Assembly: GCA_944342015.1 (NCBI GenBank)
Contig: CALVMC010000002.1
Location: forward strand, 62,001-126,000
Source of the DNA: an uncultured Clostridia bacterium
Lineage (GTDB): Bacteria; Bacillota; Clostridia; Christensenellales; CALVMC01
Length of the DNA: 64,000 nucleotides
Reading direction: 5' to 3'
Shown here: one piece after another, positions 27,967-37,276 of the stretch
How positions within the stretch are numbered: position 1 is the first letter of the stretch
How the letters are laid out: every line of letters starts with the position of its first letter
Position numbers and translations under genes: made by a program
The notes under the pieces: model-generated
Told to the model about the DNA's origin: nothing
The model's input: only the letters and a program-made list of their open reading frames with translations
Database searches by the model: none

Positions 27967-29036
27967 AACAAATAGTACCTTTTAAGTCTACCTTTAAAAG
28001 AAGTAAGTATTTCATAAGGAATGGTATTACAGTGCTCTGCGATATCGTCTGCTGTTATATCGAGTCCGTTCTGCGAACCTAAAACAGTGACGGTATCCCC
28101 TTCCTTGACATTAAGATCCGTAACATCGGCAAAAAACAAATCCATACATACATTGCCGATAATTTCAGCATAACTTCCGTTTATAATAACTTTGCCGCCG
28201 GTTGAATCCCTTCTTATTCCGTCGTTATAACCGCCTCTTATCACTGCAACACACATATCTTTTTTTGCGACGAAAGCGTCTGAGTACCCTATCTTTTCGC
28301 CTTTGCGGACATTTTTAACGGAATTGACTTTTGAATAAACGCTTAAAGCAGACAATAAATTCAATGGGCTTTTTTTACCGTATCCGTAAGCACCTATGCC
28401 GAGCCTTACCATATCGTAAGGAAAATCTGCCGCATAAGAAGAAGAGGAAATCTGTTTTATATAATCCTTGTAATAGCAATCGGCAACGGAAATAAATTCT
28501 TCAAATCTTTTTATCTGTGCGTTTTTATTGCTTTCGGAAGAAATATGAGAAACAATACCTTTGAAACGGATATTTTTAAGTTTTAAAGAAAGAGCCGTCA
28601 TTTCTTCGAAATCGGAAATATTTTTTATTCCGAGTCTGTTCATTCCCGTATCGGTTTTGATATAATAAGAAATAATCTTAGATTGAGCCTCTGCATGATA
28701 GTCTAAAAACAGCAACTCTTCCGGGCTTTTCAAACAAGGTTCCAGATTGAACTTTACCAAATTTTTAAACTCTTCTTTTTCTGAAACGGTAACGGTAACG
28801 GGATTAAAAATACCGTTTAATCTTAAATTCAAACCTTCGTCCGCATTCATTACGCCGAAGCAGTCTACCAAATCCAAGGTATTTTTTGCGGTTTCGATTA
28901 AACCGTGTCCGTAAGCGTCGGCTTTGAGCATAAGAGTAATTTTAACTCTTTCGGGTAAAAGTTTACGGTACCGGAAGATATTTTTCCTTATACAGTTAAA
29001 ATCCGTAACGGCGATTAAATTTTCGATAAATAACAC
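27963..29036 (-). CDS. alr: Alanine racemase
   Basis: 357 residues. The PLP lysine lies in LMLKADAYGHGLIET (about residues 35-49). RLGIGAYGYG and GYSDAFVAKKDM plus RGGYNDGIRRDS line the other half of the active site. It supplies D-alanine for peptidoglycan. The start is a GTG directly preceded by AAAGAAG, an unusually tight spacing, and no better start is available because the frame is closed by the ACT-gene stop seven codons upstream. Part of the block running from the ACT gene to coaD. Confidence 0.94.
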   Translation of the reverse strand: MLFIENLIAVTDFNCIRKNIFRYRKLLPERVKITLMLKADAYGHGLIETAKNTLDLVDCFGVMNADEGLNLRLNGIFNPVTVTVSEKEEFKNLVKFNLEPCLKSPEELLFLDYHAEAQSKIISYYIKTDTGMNRLGIKNISDFEEMTALSLKLKNIRFKGIVSHISSESNKNAQIKRFEEFISVADCYYKDYIKQISSSSYAADFPYDMVRLGIGAYGYGKKSPLNLLSALSVYSKVNSVKNVRKGEKIGYSDAFVAKKDMCVAVIRGGYNDGIRRDSTGGKVIINGSYAEIIGNVCMDLFFADVTDLNVKEGDTVTVLGSQNGLDITADDIAEHCNTIPYEILTSFKGRLKRYYLL

Positions 29037-29057
29037 CTTCTTTAATCGCCGTAAATT

Positions 29058-29477
29058 TTATTTGAAATCGGAAACCACCTTTACGCCCCGTTTATTGAGA
29101 AGCTGAACGGTTTTTTCGTTATCGGCGACTTTTAGTATGATATAAGCCTTATTGGCTTCGCTTCTTGCATATGAATACAGATACTCGATCTGAATTTTTT
29201 CCTCGCTCATAATTTTGAGAACCTTAGCAAGAGAGCCGGGCACATCGGGGATTTCAATACCAATCATATCGGTACTGATAACCGTAAATCCTGCTTTTTT
29301 AAGAGCTTCGACCGCTTTTTTGTTATCGCTTGTAACTGCACGAAGTATTCCGAATTCTTCGGTGTCTGCAATCGACATGGAAACAAGGTCAATTTTGGCT
29401 TCTGCAATAACCTTTGCGAAGTCATATATTCTGCCCTGTTTATTTTCCAAAAATACGGCAATCTGATTAACTACCAT
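29058..29477 (-). CDS. Tandem ACT-domain protein
   Basis: 139 residues made of two ACT domains: about 1-68 (NQIAVFLENKQGRIYDFAKV) and 69-139 (MIGIEIPDVPGSLAKVLKIM). ACT domains bind small ligands, usually amino acids, and stand-alone pairs of this kind are typically found next to phenylacetate-CoA ligase and Ior genes in anaerobes. The position directly after paaK suggests a sensor or allosteric partner responding to an aromatic amino acid or arylacetate. AAAGGAG site. Confidence 0.92.
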   Translation of the reverse strand: MVVNQIAVFLENKQGRIYDFAKVIAEAKIDLVSMSIADTEEFGILRAVTSDNKKAVEALKKAGFTVISTDMIGIEIPDVPGSLAKVLKIMSEEKIQIEYLYSYARSEANKAYIILKVADNEKTVQLLNKRGVKVVSDFK

Positions 29478-29522
29478 TTTTTAATCTCCTTTCATTTTAT
29501 TCCGTAATACAAGAAAAGTGTC

Positions 29523-30824
29523 TTAATATTTTCTGTTATCGATAATTCTTTTAGCTTTGCCTTCGTAGCGGGGCAAACTGCTTGGCGCAACGAGTTTGAC
29601 ATTTACGCTTATACCGAGCATGGATTGAAGTTTACTTTCCATTTCCTTTTTGACCATTTCTATTTTTTTGACTTCGTCGGAGAAAATACTTTCTGTCATT
29701 TCCACTCTTATTTCGAAGTAATCGGTGGAATCGAAGCGGTCCACATAAATTTCGTAATGCGGAAGCACGCCGTCCCCGTAATTCAAAAGCACGGTTTCGA
29801 TTTGCGACGGAAAAACGTTTACGCCACGGATAATAAGCATATCGTCGCTTCTTCCTATAATTCTGCCCATTTTAACGAAGGTTCTTCCGCAAGGGCATTT
29901 CTCGTCTTTAAGCATGGTAATATCTCTTGTTCTGTATCTTATCAAAGGTATTCCCTCTTTTGTAAGGGTTGTAAAGACGAGTTCTCCTTTGGAATTGTAA
30001 TTCAAAGGTTCGAGAGTTTCGGTATCCAATATTTCGGGATAGAAATGATCTTCGTAAATATGACAGCCGCTCTGGTCTGAACATTCGGAAGCAACGCCGG
30101 GTCCGGTAATTTCCGAAAGTCCGTAAATATCGTAAGCTTTTATTCCTAAAAGTTTTTCTATTTTCTTTCTCATTGTATCCGACCAAGGTTCTGCGCCGAA
30201 AATTCCTATTTTAAGATCGGGAAGTTCAACGCCGCTTTTCTGCATTTCCTCCCCTAAATAAATAGCGTAACTTGGCGTACAACAGAGAACATTTGCCTGA
30301 AAATCTTTCATTAAAGAAATTTGTCTTGCCGTGTTGCCGCTCGATGCGGGAACGGCAACAGCCCCTAATTTTTCCGCACCGTAATGAAGACCGAGTCCGC
30401 CGGTAAAAAGTCCGTATCCGTAAGATACATGTACAATCGAATTTTTATCCGCACCTGCCGCAACGAGAGCGCGCGCTGCACACTCTGCCCAAACATCTAT
30501 ATCTTTTTTAGTGTACCCTACAACCGTGAGTTTTCCGCTTGTTCCGCTGGATGCGTGAAGTCTTACAATATTTTTTCTCGGTGCGGTAAACATTCCGAAC
30601 GGATAATTGTCTCTCAAATCCTTTTTTGTGGTGAACGGAAGTTTAACTATATCGTCGATACTTTTAATATCCGACGGCTTAACTTTAATGTCGTCCATTT
30701 TAGCGCGGTAAATTGCGTTATTGTTATAAACATAATCTACAAGCTTTACAAGTCTTTCGCTTTGAAGGGCTTTGAGTTCGCTTCTCGACATACATTCTGT
30801 TTTCTTATCGTAATACTTTTCCAT
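29523..30824 (-). CDS. paaK: Phenylacetate-CoA ligase family protein (copy 1)
   Basis: 433 residues, an AMP-forming acyl/aryl-CoA ligase. ATP loop ASSGTSGKLTVVGYTKKD (about residue 91), YGLSEITGPGVASEC, then CPCGRTFVKMGRIIGRSDDM and RGVNVFPSQIETVLL hinging the mobile C-terminal domain. It makes arylacetyl-CoA from arylacetate, ATP and CoA. It starts one base after iorB, with its ribosome site (AAAAGGGG) inside the end of iorB. It is paralogous to the ligase at 33121-34413, the two flanking iorAB. Aryl-acid specificity cannot be read from sequence. Confidence 0.94.
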   Translation of the reverse strand: MEKYYDKKTECMSRSELKALQSERLVKLVDYVYNNNAIYRAKMDDIKVKPSDIKSIDDIVKLPFTTKKDLRDNYPFGMFTAPRKNIVRLHASSGTSGKLTVVGYTKKDIDVWAECAARALVAAGADKNSIVHVSYGYGLFTGGLGLHYGAEKLGAVAVPASSGNTARQISLMKDFQANVLCCTPSYAIYLGEEMQKSGVELPDLKIGIFGAEPWSDTMRKKIEKLLGIKAYDIYGLSEITGPGVASECSDQSGCHIYEDHFYPEILDTETLEPLNYNSKGELVFTTLTKEGIPLIRYRTRDITMLKDEKCPCGRTFVKMGRIIGRSDDMLIIRGVNVFPSQIETVLLNYGDGVLPHYEIYVDRFDSTDYFEIRVEMTESIFSDEVKKIEMVKKEMESKLQSMLGISVNVKLVAPSSLPRYEGKAKRIIDNRKY

Positions 30825-30825
30825 A

Positions 30826-31395
30826 TTAAAGATTATATCCCCTTTTTAAAGCTTCTAAATTTCCTTCGAGAGTTTTTTGAGGAACGGTGCTCTCTACGGC
30901 TTTTTTTATATCTTCGAAAGAAATATCCATAGTTTTAGCAAGTTTTCCTATCATAACGACATTTACCGATTTCGGATTTTTTATTTCTTCGGCAATTTTA
31001 AGAGCGTCTAATTTTATAACCTTGCAAGTGTTTTCTATCTCGGAAAGAATATCGGTAGGATAAGGGCATTTACCCGTAATTACCGGCATAGGATAAATTT
31101 GCTGAGTGTTGACAATAACCGTTCCGCCTTTTTTCAAATAATTTATGTAACGGACGGCTTCGAGTTTTTCAAAAGACAGAATAATATCCGCTTCTCCTTC
31201 GTCTATTATCGGCGAGTGAATTTTTTCGCCCATTTTAACGAAAGTCACTACGCTCCCGCCCCTTTGAGCCATACCGTGAACTTCGGAAAGTTTACAGTCG
31301 AGATTTTTATCGGAAGCAAGTTTTCCTAAAATTCTCGACGCAAGAAGTGTTCCCTGTCCGCCTACGCCTACAATCATAATATTGCATTTAATCAT
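30826..31395 (-). CDS. iorB: Indolepyruvate ferredoxin oxidoreductase, beta subunit
   Basis: 189 residues, the gamma-type (pyruvate:ferredoxin oxidoreductase catalytic gamma) domain: IMIVGVGGQGTLLASRILGK at the start, then SEVHGMAQRGGSVVTFVKMG and ILSFEKLEAVRYI. With IorA it decarboxylates arylpyruvates to arylacetyl-CoA, reducing ferredoxin, or runs in reverse. Its ATG overlaps the iorA stop by 4 nt (ATGA). Confidence 0.96.
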   Translation of the reverse strand: MIKCNIMIVGVGGQGTLLASRILGKLASDKNLDCKLSEVHGMAQRGGSVVTFVKMGEKIHSPIIDEGEADIILSFEKLEAVRYINYLKKGGTVIVNTQQIYPMPVITGKCPYPTDILSEIENTCKVIKLDALKIAEEIKNPKSVNVVMIGKLAKTMDISFEDIKKAVESTVPQKTLEGNLEALKRGYNL

Positions 31396-33113
31396 CTGTC
31401 CACCTCCGTAAGAGCGCCGAATTTACAAAGTTTTCCGCAAAGTCCGCAATCTGTACAAAGTTCTTTGTTTACTTCAACCTTACCGTCGGTAATTTGAAGA
31501 GCGGGACAACCTAATTTCATACATGCTCTGCAATTTACGCACTTATCGTTTACAAAGTAAACTTTTTCTTTCATTTTTTTATTTAACAGCGCACAAGGTT
31601 CTTTTGCGATAATTACCGAAACACCGTCGTAAGAAAGGTGTTCTTTTATAAGGCTTTCTATTTTTTCGATATCGAAAGAGTGAACTTCGTCAACCTTTTT
31701 TGCGCCGCATGCAATACAGACATCTTTTAAATTGAGACAATGAGTTTGTTCGTTTCTTATAGTAAGTCCCGTAGCGGGGTGATTCTGATGTCCCGTCATA
31801 CCGGTTGTCGAGTTATCGAGAATAATCAAAGTAGTTTTACCTTTATTGTAAACTGCGTCGATAAGACCGGTTATACCGCTATGTACAAAAGTGGAATCGC
31901 CTATAACGGCAACGGAATTTTTTGAAAACTGCGGATTAGCCTTAATAAAACCGTGATTGACTCCTACGCTTGCGCCCATACATATAACGGTATCGACAGC
32001 CGATAAAGGCGGCTGTGCGCCGAGCGTATAGCAGCCTATATCGCCGGTCACCGTGAGTTTAAGCTTGCTTAGCACATAAAACACGCCTCTGTGCGGACAG
32101 CCTGCGCACATGACGGGCGGTCTTTGAGGCACTTCGACCGAAGAAATTTTATCGGTTTTTTCGCCCGTGATTTTCTCTTTGATAAGAGATGGAAAAATCT
32201 CGCCCTGAACGGGAAAAACTTCTTTTCCTATACAGTTTATACCGAGTTTTTTCACTGCGTTTTCGATAACCGGTTCCATTTCTTCAACGATATAAATTTT
32301 ATCGCACTTTAAGCAGAACTCTTTTATAAGTTTTTCGGGAAGAGGATTGACCATACCGAGTTTAAGGACGGATACGTCGCTTAAAGCCTCTTTGACATAC
32401 GAGTAGGTATCCCCTGCGCAGATAACTCCCGTCTTACCTTTATATTCGGCAATATTTATTTTCAAATCATTGCAATCTTTAAGAAGTTTTTCTTCTCTTT
32501 CCTTAACCGCAACTCTTCTGCCTCTTGCCATAGCAGGCATCATAGCATATTTTGTTATATCTTTTTTATACTCTTTAAGGGGTATTTCTTTTCTTTCAAG
32601 ACACTCTACAAAACTTTGCGAGTGGGAAACCCTTGTCGTCATTCTGAGCATAACGGGAGTATCGTATTTTTCGGAAATTTCAAAAGCGAGTTTCGTAAAT
32701 TCCTTTGCTTCGTTGCTGTCCGACGGTTCGAGCATGGGAACATGAGCGGAAATTGCATAATATCTGCTGTCCTGTTCGTTCTGAGAAGAATGCATCCCGG
32801 GATCGTCGCAACAGACAAGAACAAGTCCTGCGTTCACTCCACAATAAGCATAGGTAAAAAGCGGGTCGGCAGCGACGTTAACTCCTACATGCTTCATCGA
32901 AACAATGCTTCTTGCCCCTGCAATACTTGCGCCTATTGCAACTTCGAGAGCGACTTTTTCGTTCGGAGCCCATTCTGCATAAATTTCATTGAACTTCGCT
33001 ATATTTTCGGTAATTTCCGTACTGGGAGTTCCGGGGTACGCAGTGGCGACTTTTACACCTGCTTCATAAGCACCTTGGGCAATTCCCTGATTTCCTAAAA
33101 GTAATTTTTTCAT
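31392..33113 (-). CDS. iorA: Indolepyruvate ferredoxin oxidoreductase, alpha subunit
   Basis: 573 residues. Thiamine-diphosphate enzyme with the alpha-domain start KKLLLGNQGIAQGAYEAGVK, the YPGTPSTEI loop, CAGCPHRGVFYVL and the ThDP GDIGCYTLG region, plus GDSTFVHSG. The C-terminus holds two 4Fe-4S clusters: CVNCRACMKLGCP and CTDCGLCGKLC. A GTG two codons upstream (33119) also opens the frame, but GAGG sits five bases before the ATG at 33113, so that is taken as the start. It lies 7 nt after paaK copy 2. Likely oxygen-sensitive, marking an anaerobe. Confidence 0.97.
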   Translation of the reverse strand: MKKLLLGNQGIAQGAYEAGVKVATAYPGTPSTEITENIAKFNEIYAEWAPNEKVALEVAIGASIAGARSIVSMKHVGVNVAADPLFTYAYCGVNAGLVLVCCDDPGMHSSQNEQDSRYYAISAHVPMLEPSDSNEAKEFTKLAFEISEKYDTPVMLRMTTRVSHSQSFVECLERKEIPLKEYKKDITKYAMMPAMARGRRVAVKEREEKLLKDCNDLKINIAEYKGKTGVICAGDTYSYVKEALSDVSVLKLGMVNPLPEKLIKEFCLKCDKIYIVEEMEPVIENAVKKLGINCIGKEVFPVQGEIFPSLIKEKITGEKTDKISSVEVPQRPPVMCAGCPHRGVFYVLSKLKLTVTGDIGCYTLGAQPPLSAVDTVICMGASVGVNHGFIKANPQFSKNSVAVIGDSTFVHSGITGLIDAVYNKGKTTLIILDNSTTGMTGHQNHPATGLTIRNEQTHCLNLKDVCIACGAKKVDEVHSFDIEKIESLIKEHLSYDGVSVIIAKEPCALLNKKMKEKVYFVNDKCVNCRACMKLGCPALQITDGKVEVNKELCTDCGLCGKLCKFGALTEVDR

Positions 33114-33120
33114 ATACACC

Positions 33121-34413
33121 TCAAATTTTTCTTAAATCGGTAACTCTTTTTGCCTTTCCTTCGTATCTTTTAAGAGAAAGCGGTTCCACAAGTTTGACCT
33201 TTGCGTCAATTTGAAGAACGGTTTTTAAACTGTGTCTTATTCTGCTTTGCAAACTTTCAAGGCTTGCAAAATTAATGAGAAGCTGAGCGTCGTTGACTTC
33301 GACGAGTACTTCGAGAGAATCGAGATATCCTTCTCTTCTGACAATTATTTCGTAATTACCGCCGATTTCCGAAAATCCCATAAGGACTCCTTCGATCTGA
33401 GAAGGAAATACGTTTACCCCTCTTATAATAAGCATATCGTCGCTTCTTCCCTTAATTTTTTCCATTCTTGCAAAGGTTCTTCCACACTCGCATTTTTCAT
33501 AGTTTATAGCCGTAATATCTTTTGTTCTGTATCTGATAATCGGAAGTCCTTCTTTACAAAGAGCCGTGAGAACCAATTCACCGAATCCGCTTTTTTTAGG
33601 CGCTAAACTTTCCGTATCCACGATTTCCGGATAGAAGTAATCTTCGTTTATATGCATACCGCATTTTTTAATGCACTCCCCGGAAACGCCGGGACCTATA
33701 ATTTCCGAAAGTCCGTAATTATCGGTTGATACTATTCCGAACTTCTTTTCAAGTTCCTTATGCATAGCCTCGCTTGAAGCTTCGCTTCCGAAAAGCCCGA
33801 GCCTTAAAGAAAGATCTTCTTTTTTAACGCCCATTTTTTCCATAACTTCGCTTATGTAAAGAGCATACGACGGAGTTGAAACGAGAGCGGTAACTTTAAG
33901 GTCTTTCATAAGCATAACCTGTCTTTCGGTATTTCCGCTCGATGCGGGTACAACCGCAGCCCCTATTTTTTCCCAACCTTGATGAAGTCCGAGCGCTCCC
34001 GTAAAGAGTCCGTAACCGAAAGCAATCTGAACGATATCCTTATCTGTCCCGCCTGCCGCCGCAATTATTCTTGCAACGCACTCCGACCACATTTCAAGAT
34101 CTGCCCTAGTATAAAAAACAACGGTAGGTTTTCCGCTGGTTCCGCTCGATGCGTGAACTCTTACGATATCTTTCATATCGACAGCCATAAGCCCGTAAGG
34201 ATAATTATCTCTTAAATCCTGCTTTGTAGTAAAAGGCAGTTTCGATATATCTTCCAAACTTTTAATATCGTCGGGACTGACATTTGCTTCATCGTATTTC
34301 TTTTTATAGAAAGGAACATTATCGTAAGCGTATTTCACGGCTTTTTTGAGCCGTTCGAGCTGTATTTTTTCAATTTCCTTTCTCGGTGCTTTTTCTATCT
34401 CGCTGAAAATCAT
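33121..34413 (-). CDS. paaK: Phenylacetate-CoA ligase family protein (copy 2)
   Basis: 430 residues, clearly paralogous to copy 1: ASSGTSGKPTVVFYTRADLE in the ATP loop, YGLSEIIGPGVSGEC, then CECGRTFARMEKIKGRSDDM and RGVNVFPSQIEGVLM. The start overlaps the stop of the aconitase-family gene as ATGA, so it is translationally coupled to it. Two diverged ligases in one operon suggest different aryl (or branched) acid preferences, for example phenylacetate and indoleacetate. This is an inference. Confidence 0.93.
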   Translation of the reverse strand: MIFSEIEKAPRKEIEKIQLERLKKAVKYAYDNVPFYKKKYDEANVSPDDIKSLEDISKLPFTTKQDLRDNYPYGLMAVDMKDIVRVHASSGTSGKPTVVFYTRADLEMWSECVARIIAAAGGTDKDIVQIAFGYGLFTGALGLHQGWEKIGAAVVPASSGNTERQVMLMKDLKVTALVSTPSYALYISEVMEKMGVKKEDLSLRLGLFGSEASSEAMHKELEKKFGIVSTDNYGLSEIIGPGVSGECIKKCGMHINEDYFYPEIVDTESLAPKKSGFGELVLTALCKEGLPIIRYRTKDITAINYEKCECGRTFARMEKIKGRSDDMLIIRGVNVFPSQIEGVLMGFSEIGGNYEIIVRREGYLDSLEVLVEVNDAQLLINFASLESLQSRIRHSLKTVLQIDAKVKLVEPLSLKRYEGKAKRVTDLRKI

Positions 34414-36662
34414 TTTAACGCCTCGCTTTTGTAGAAATTAATAAGACACCCGTCAAGAATAATCTGTTTTTCGGTATCGGTTAATTTATCGAGTTTCAAA
34501 ACCGTATCGTAGACCTTTCCTTTTCTGAGTACTTTGACATCGAAATTTTCCGTTCCGTTTTCTATTTTTTCTCTAACCGAAGGAATGAAAATTATATCGT
34601 CGGTTTTAAAATCGAATTTGTCGTTTGTGAAAGGAATAATACCCCAATTTATAAGGTTGCTTCTGTACCTTTTGGTAGCGTATTCCCTTGCGATATTGAT
34701 ACCGCCGCCTAAAACTCTCTGACAAGAAGCCGCCTGCTCTCTTGCACTGCCGTCGCCCGGTTTTACGGCAAACACACCGCTTACGAGATTGAAGTTTTTA
34801 ACCTTTGTAAGACTAAGACCTTCTTTTGCTTCTTTAAATGCTTCGGGAAAATCCGACGCCTTTTCACAGACAGCTTTTTCCCCTGCCTTTTTGGCTCTTT
34901 CCACATATCCCGGATCCTTTCTCGACAAAGCGAACTCGCTGAGTTTTAAAGGGTTCGAGCGGTAAGACGAAGTTTCCCCTGACGGAATAAGTTCGTCGGT
35001 TGTGGTAACATCGTCATAAATTGCGGAAGCAATTTTAACAAGCATATTGTCTTTAAGAGAGTTAACCTCCGGCCAGTCTTTGATATTCGGACCGTATTGA
35101 AGTTCTGCTCCCTCTTCTTTGCCGCCGCTGTAAACTCTGTTTTTGTAGGGCGCAAAGTCAAAGGTAAACTTTTTGATTTTATCGTTATAATCTGTTTCTT
35201 CCGCCGAAGTCAGAATACCGCCCGAAGCAGCCGTTGCCGCAATACTTCTTGCGTCCATAAGAGCGACGGAAGCAATTTGTCCTGCGGATGGTTTACTTCC
35301 CTCTCTGCTTTCGAAATTTCTTGTAGTGTGTCTTATACTGAGTCCGTTATTGCAAGGCACATCGCCCGCTCCGAAACAAGGTCCGCAAAAAGCAGGCTTT
35401 ATAACCGCACCCGCTTCCATAAGTGTTGCGACTGCGCCTTTTTTTACAAGGTCGATATAAATAGACTGGGAAGAAGGATAAACCGAAAGAGAAAATCTTC
35501 CGCTTCCGCAGCTTTTTCCTTTAAGTATATTCGACGCCATATAGATATTATCGTAAGTTCCTCCCGCACACCCTGCTATGACGCCTTGTTCGATATACAC
35601 CTTACCGTCTTTGATTTTATCGGTTAATGTATAACTTTTATTGTTTAAAAGTTTTCTGCCCTGCTCTTCGACTTCTTTAAGTATTTCATAAGGCTTTTGT
35701 ATAACTTCCTTTAAATCGAAAACATTGCTTGGGTGGAAAGGCATAGCAATCTGCGGAACGACTTTTTCAAGGTCAATAACAACGGCTCCGTCGTATACCG
35801 CAAGTCCTTTCGGTTCGAGTTTTTTAAATGCGTCCGCCCTTTTATGTACCTTGAAATAATCTTCGGTTTTTTTGTCGGTAATCCATATAGAAGAAAGACA
35901 GGTGGTTTCCGTAGTCATAACGTCTATTCCGTTTCTGAACTCGATAGGAAGATTATATACCCCATCTCCGACAAATTCCAAAACCTTATTCTTTACAAAA
36001 CCGTTTTTGAAAACCGCTTTAATAAGGCTTAACGCTACATCCTGCGGTCCTACTCCCTTTTTAGGTTTGTTTTTCAATACGACTGCAATAACCTCGGGAT
36101 AATTAATATCGTAAGTTCTTTTAAGAAGCTGTTTAACAAGTTCCGGGCCGCCTTCACCGCAAGCCATAACCCCCAAAGCTCCGTATCGTGTATGACTGTC
36201 GCTTCCGAGTATCATTTTGCCGCAGCCGCTCATCATCTCACGCATATATGTGTGTATGACGGCAAGATTTGCAGGAACATAAATTCCGCCGTATTTTTTC
36301 GCTGCCGAAAGCCCGAACATATGGTCGTCTTCGTTAATGGTTCCCCCTACTGCGCATAAGCTGTTATGACAGTTAGTTAAAACATAAGGCAAAGGAAATT
36401 CTTTAAGTCCGCTTGCTTTTGCAGTCTGAATAATTCCTACATAAGTTATATCGTGCGAAGCAAGAGCGTCGAATACTATATTGAGTTTTCCGCCCTTTTG
36501 GGTATTTTCAGACTTGTTGTGTTTTGAAAGTATGGAATAGGCTATCGTATTTTTATAACCTTCCGTAAAATCCTTTTCCGTAAAACCTAAGGCCGCAGCT
36601 TCTTCTTTTGAAATAATGTTGTTTTGATAAAAATAAACTTCGTTTTTAATTAAATCAGCCAT
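34410..36662 (-). CDS. Aconitase-superfamily hydratase
   Basis: 750 residues from the ATG at 36662 (GAGG seven bases before; an earlier in-frame codon at 36755 crosses the promoter). Three cysteines for the 4Fe-4S cluster are in IAGCAGGTYDN (matching SCTN) and FCGPCFGAG. LGSDSHTRYGALG, TTRNFESREG and, in the swivel domain, GDGSAREQAA (matching GSSREHAA) are the other catalytic blocks; the first serine is kept and the second is alanine. Length and layout resemble YbhJ-like or AcnA-like hydratases rather than LeuC. It could be the TCA aconitase or a dedicated hydratase for the pathway it heads. It is the first gene of the block that continues with paaK-iorA-iorB-paaK. Confidence 0.88.
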   Translation of the reverse strand: MADLIKNEVYFYQNNIISKEEAAALGFTEKDFTEGYKNTIAYSILSKHNKSENTQKGGKLNIVFDALASHDITYVGIIQTAKASGLKEFPLPYVLTNCHNSLCAVGGTINEDDHMFGLSAAKKYGGIYVPANLAVIHTYMREMMSGCGKMILGSDSHTRYGALGVMACGEGGPELVKQLLKRTYDINYPEVIAVVLKNKPKKGVGPQDVALSLIKAVFKNGFVKNKVLEFVGDGVYNLPIEFRNGIDVMTTETTCLSSIWITDKKTEDYFKVHKRADAFKKLEPKGLAVYDGAVVIDLEKVVPQIAMPFHPSNVFDLKEVIQKPYEILKEVEEQGRKLLNNKSYTLTDKIKDGKVYIEQGVIAGCAGGTYDNIYMASNILKGKSCGSGRFSLSVYPSSQSIYIDLVKKGAVATLMEAGAVIKPAFCGPCFGAGDVPCNNGLSIRHTTRNFESREGSKPSAGQIASVALMDARSIAATAASGGILTSAEETDYNDKIKKFTFDFAPYKNRVYSGGKEEGAELQYGPNIKDWPEVNSLKDNMLVKIASAIYDDVTTTDELIPSGETSSYRSNPLKLSEFALSRKDPGYVERAKKAGEKAVCEKASDFPEAFKEAKEGLSLTKVKNFNLVSGVFAVKPGDGSAREQAASCQRVLGGGINIAREYATKRYRSNLINWGIIPFTNDKFDFKTDDIIFIPSVREKIENGTENFDVKVLRKGKVYDTVLKLDKLTDTEKQIILDGCLINFYKSEALK

Positions 36663-36690
36663 TAATAAACCTCGATAAATGAATATAAAT

Positions 36691-36719
36691 ATTTTAACTT
36701 TTTTATTGAAAAAATGCAA
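36691..36719 (-). promoter_or_regulatory. Promoter of the aconitase/paaK/ior operon
   Basis: TTGCAT, 17 nt, TAAAAT on the minus strand, about 28 nt upstream of the hydratase ATG. It is the only strong promoter I can see for the eleven-gene block. Confidence 0.6.
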
Positions 36720-36781
36720 CTTATTACAGTTTAATATAAAAATAGAGTTATACAAATTTTAAAAAGTGTGATATATTAAAT

Positions 36782-37276
36782 ATGGTTATGGAAAAGTTTA
36801 AATTTAAATTTACAAAATCTTATATTGCTTTTATATCGATATGTTATGTTCTTTTGTTTGCGGCAATAATACTCATACTCCTGAGAATTTCAGGCGCATT
36901 CAATCTCATATCTTACAGCTTGGCAGGCGACATTCTCACAATGGTATTCGCCTTGATTTTTGTTGCGATAATCACATGGGTAGTGATAGACAGGTATTAC
37001 AGAGTTAAAAACGGAAACCTTACTTTATCCCTTGCCTTCTATGTAGTATGTATCCCCATTTCGGAAATACAGCTTGTTCAGGAAGATAAAAAATCGGGAA
37101 CAATCGCAGTCTACTATAACAGTACAAAAAAAGATACTCCTGTAATAAGAGTTATGCCGATAAATATTGACCGAAGCGAAAACGAAAAATTCGTCAAAGT
37201 ATTGCGGGAAGTCAATCCTAAAATAATATATAAGACAATCGATATTACAAAAAAAACCGAAGATACGGAAAATTAA
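36782..37276 (+). CDS. Small membrane protein with bacterial PH-like domain
   Basis: 164 residues. Two adjacent membrane helices (about 13-37 and 45-70) are followed by a hydrophilic domain of about 90 residues (DRYYRVKNGNLTLSLAFYVV, then IPISEIQLVQEDKK). This layout is typical of bacterial PH (bPH) domain membrane proteins. Function unknown. Divergent from the hydratase operon. ATG codons at 36782 and 36788 are both possible. No ribosome site precedes either, and a TATATT -10-like box ends only four bases before the first, so a leaderless start at 36788 is also possible. Confidence 0.72.
   Translation: MVMEKFKFKFTKSYIAFISICYVLLFAAIILILLRISGAFNLISYSLAGDILTMVFALIFVAIITWVVIDRYYRVKNGNLTLSLAFYVVCIPISEIQLVQEDKKSGTIAVYYNSTKKDTPVIRVMPINIDRSENEKFVKVLREVNPKIIYKTIDITKKTEDTEN

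Noticed and set aside
34410-36662. Aconitase-family enzyme seemed to lack the catalytic serine (an IAREY stretch looked like a changed SSRE motif)
   Set aside because: Alignment by eye places GDGSAREQAA, slightly upstream, on the GSSREHAA motif, so the catalytic serine is present and all three cluster cysteines are kept.
36663-36755. Upstream extension of the hydratase
   Set aside because: The stretch contains the promoter and codes for an unconserved hydrophobic leader; the GAGG-led ATG at 36662 fits.
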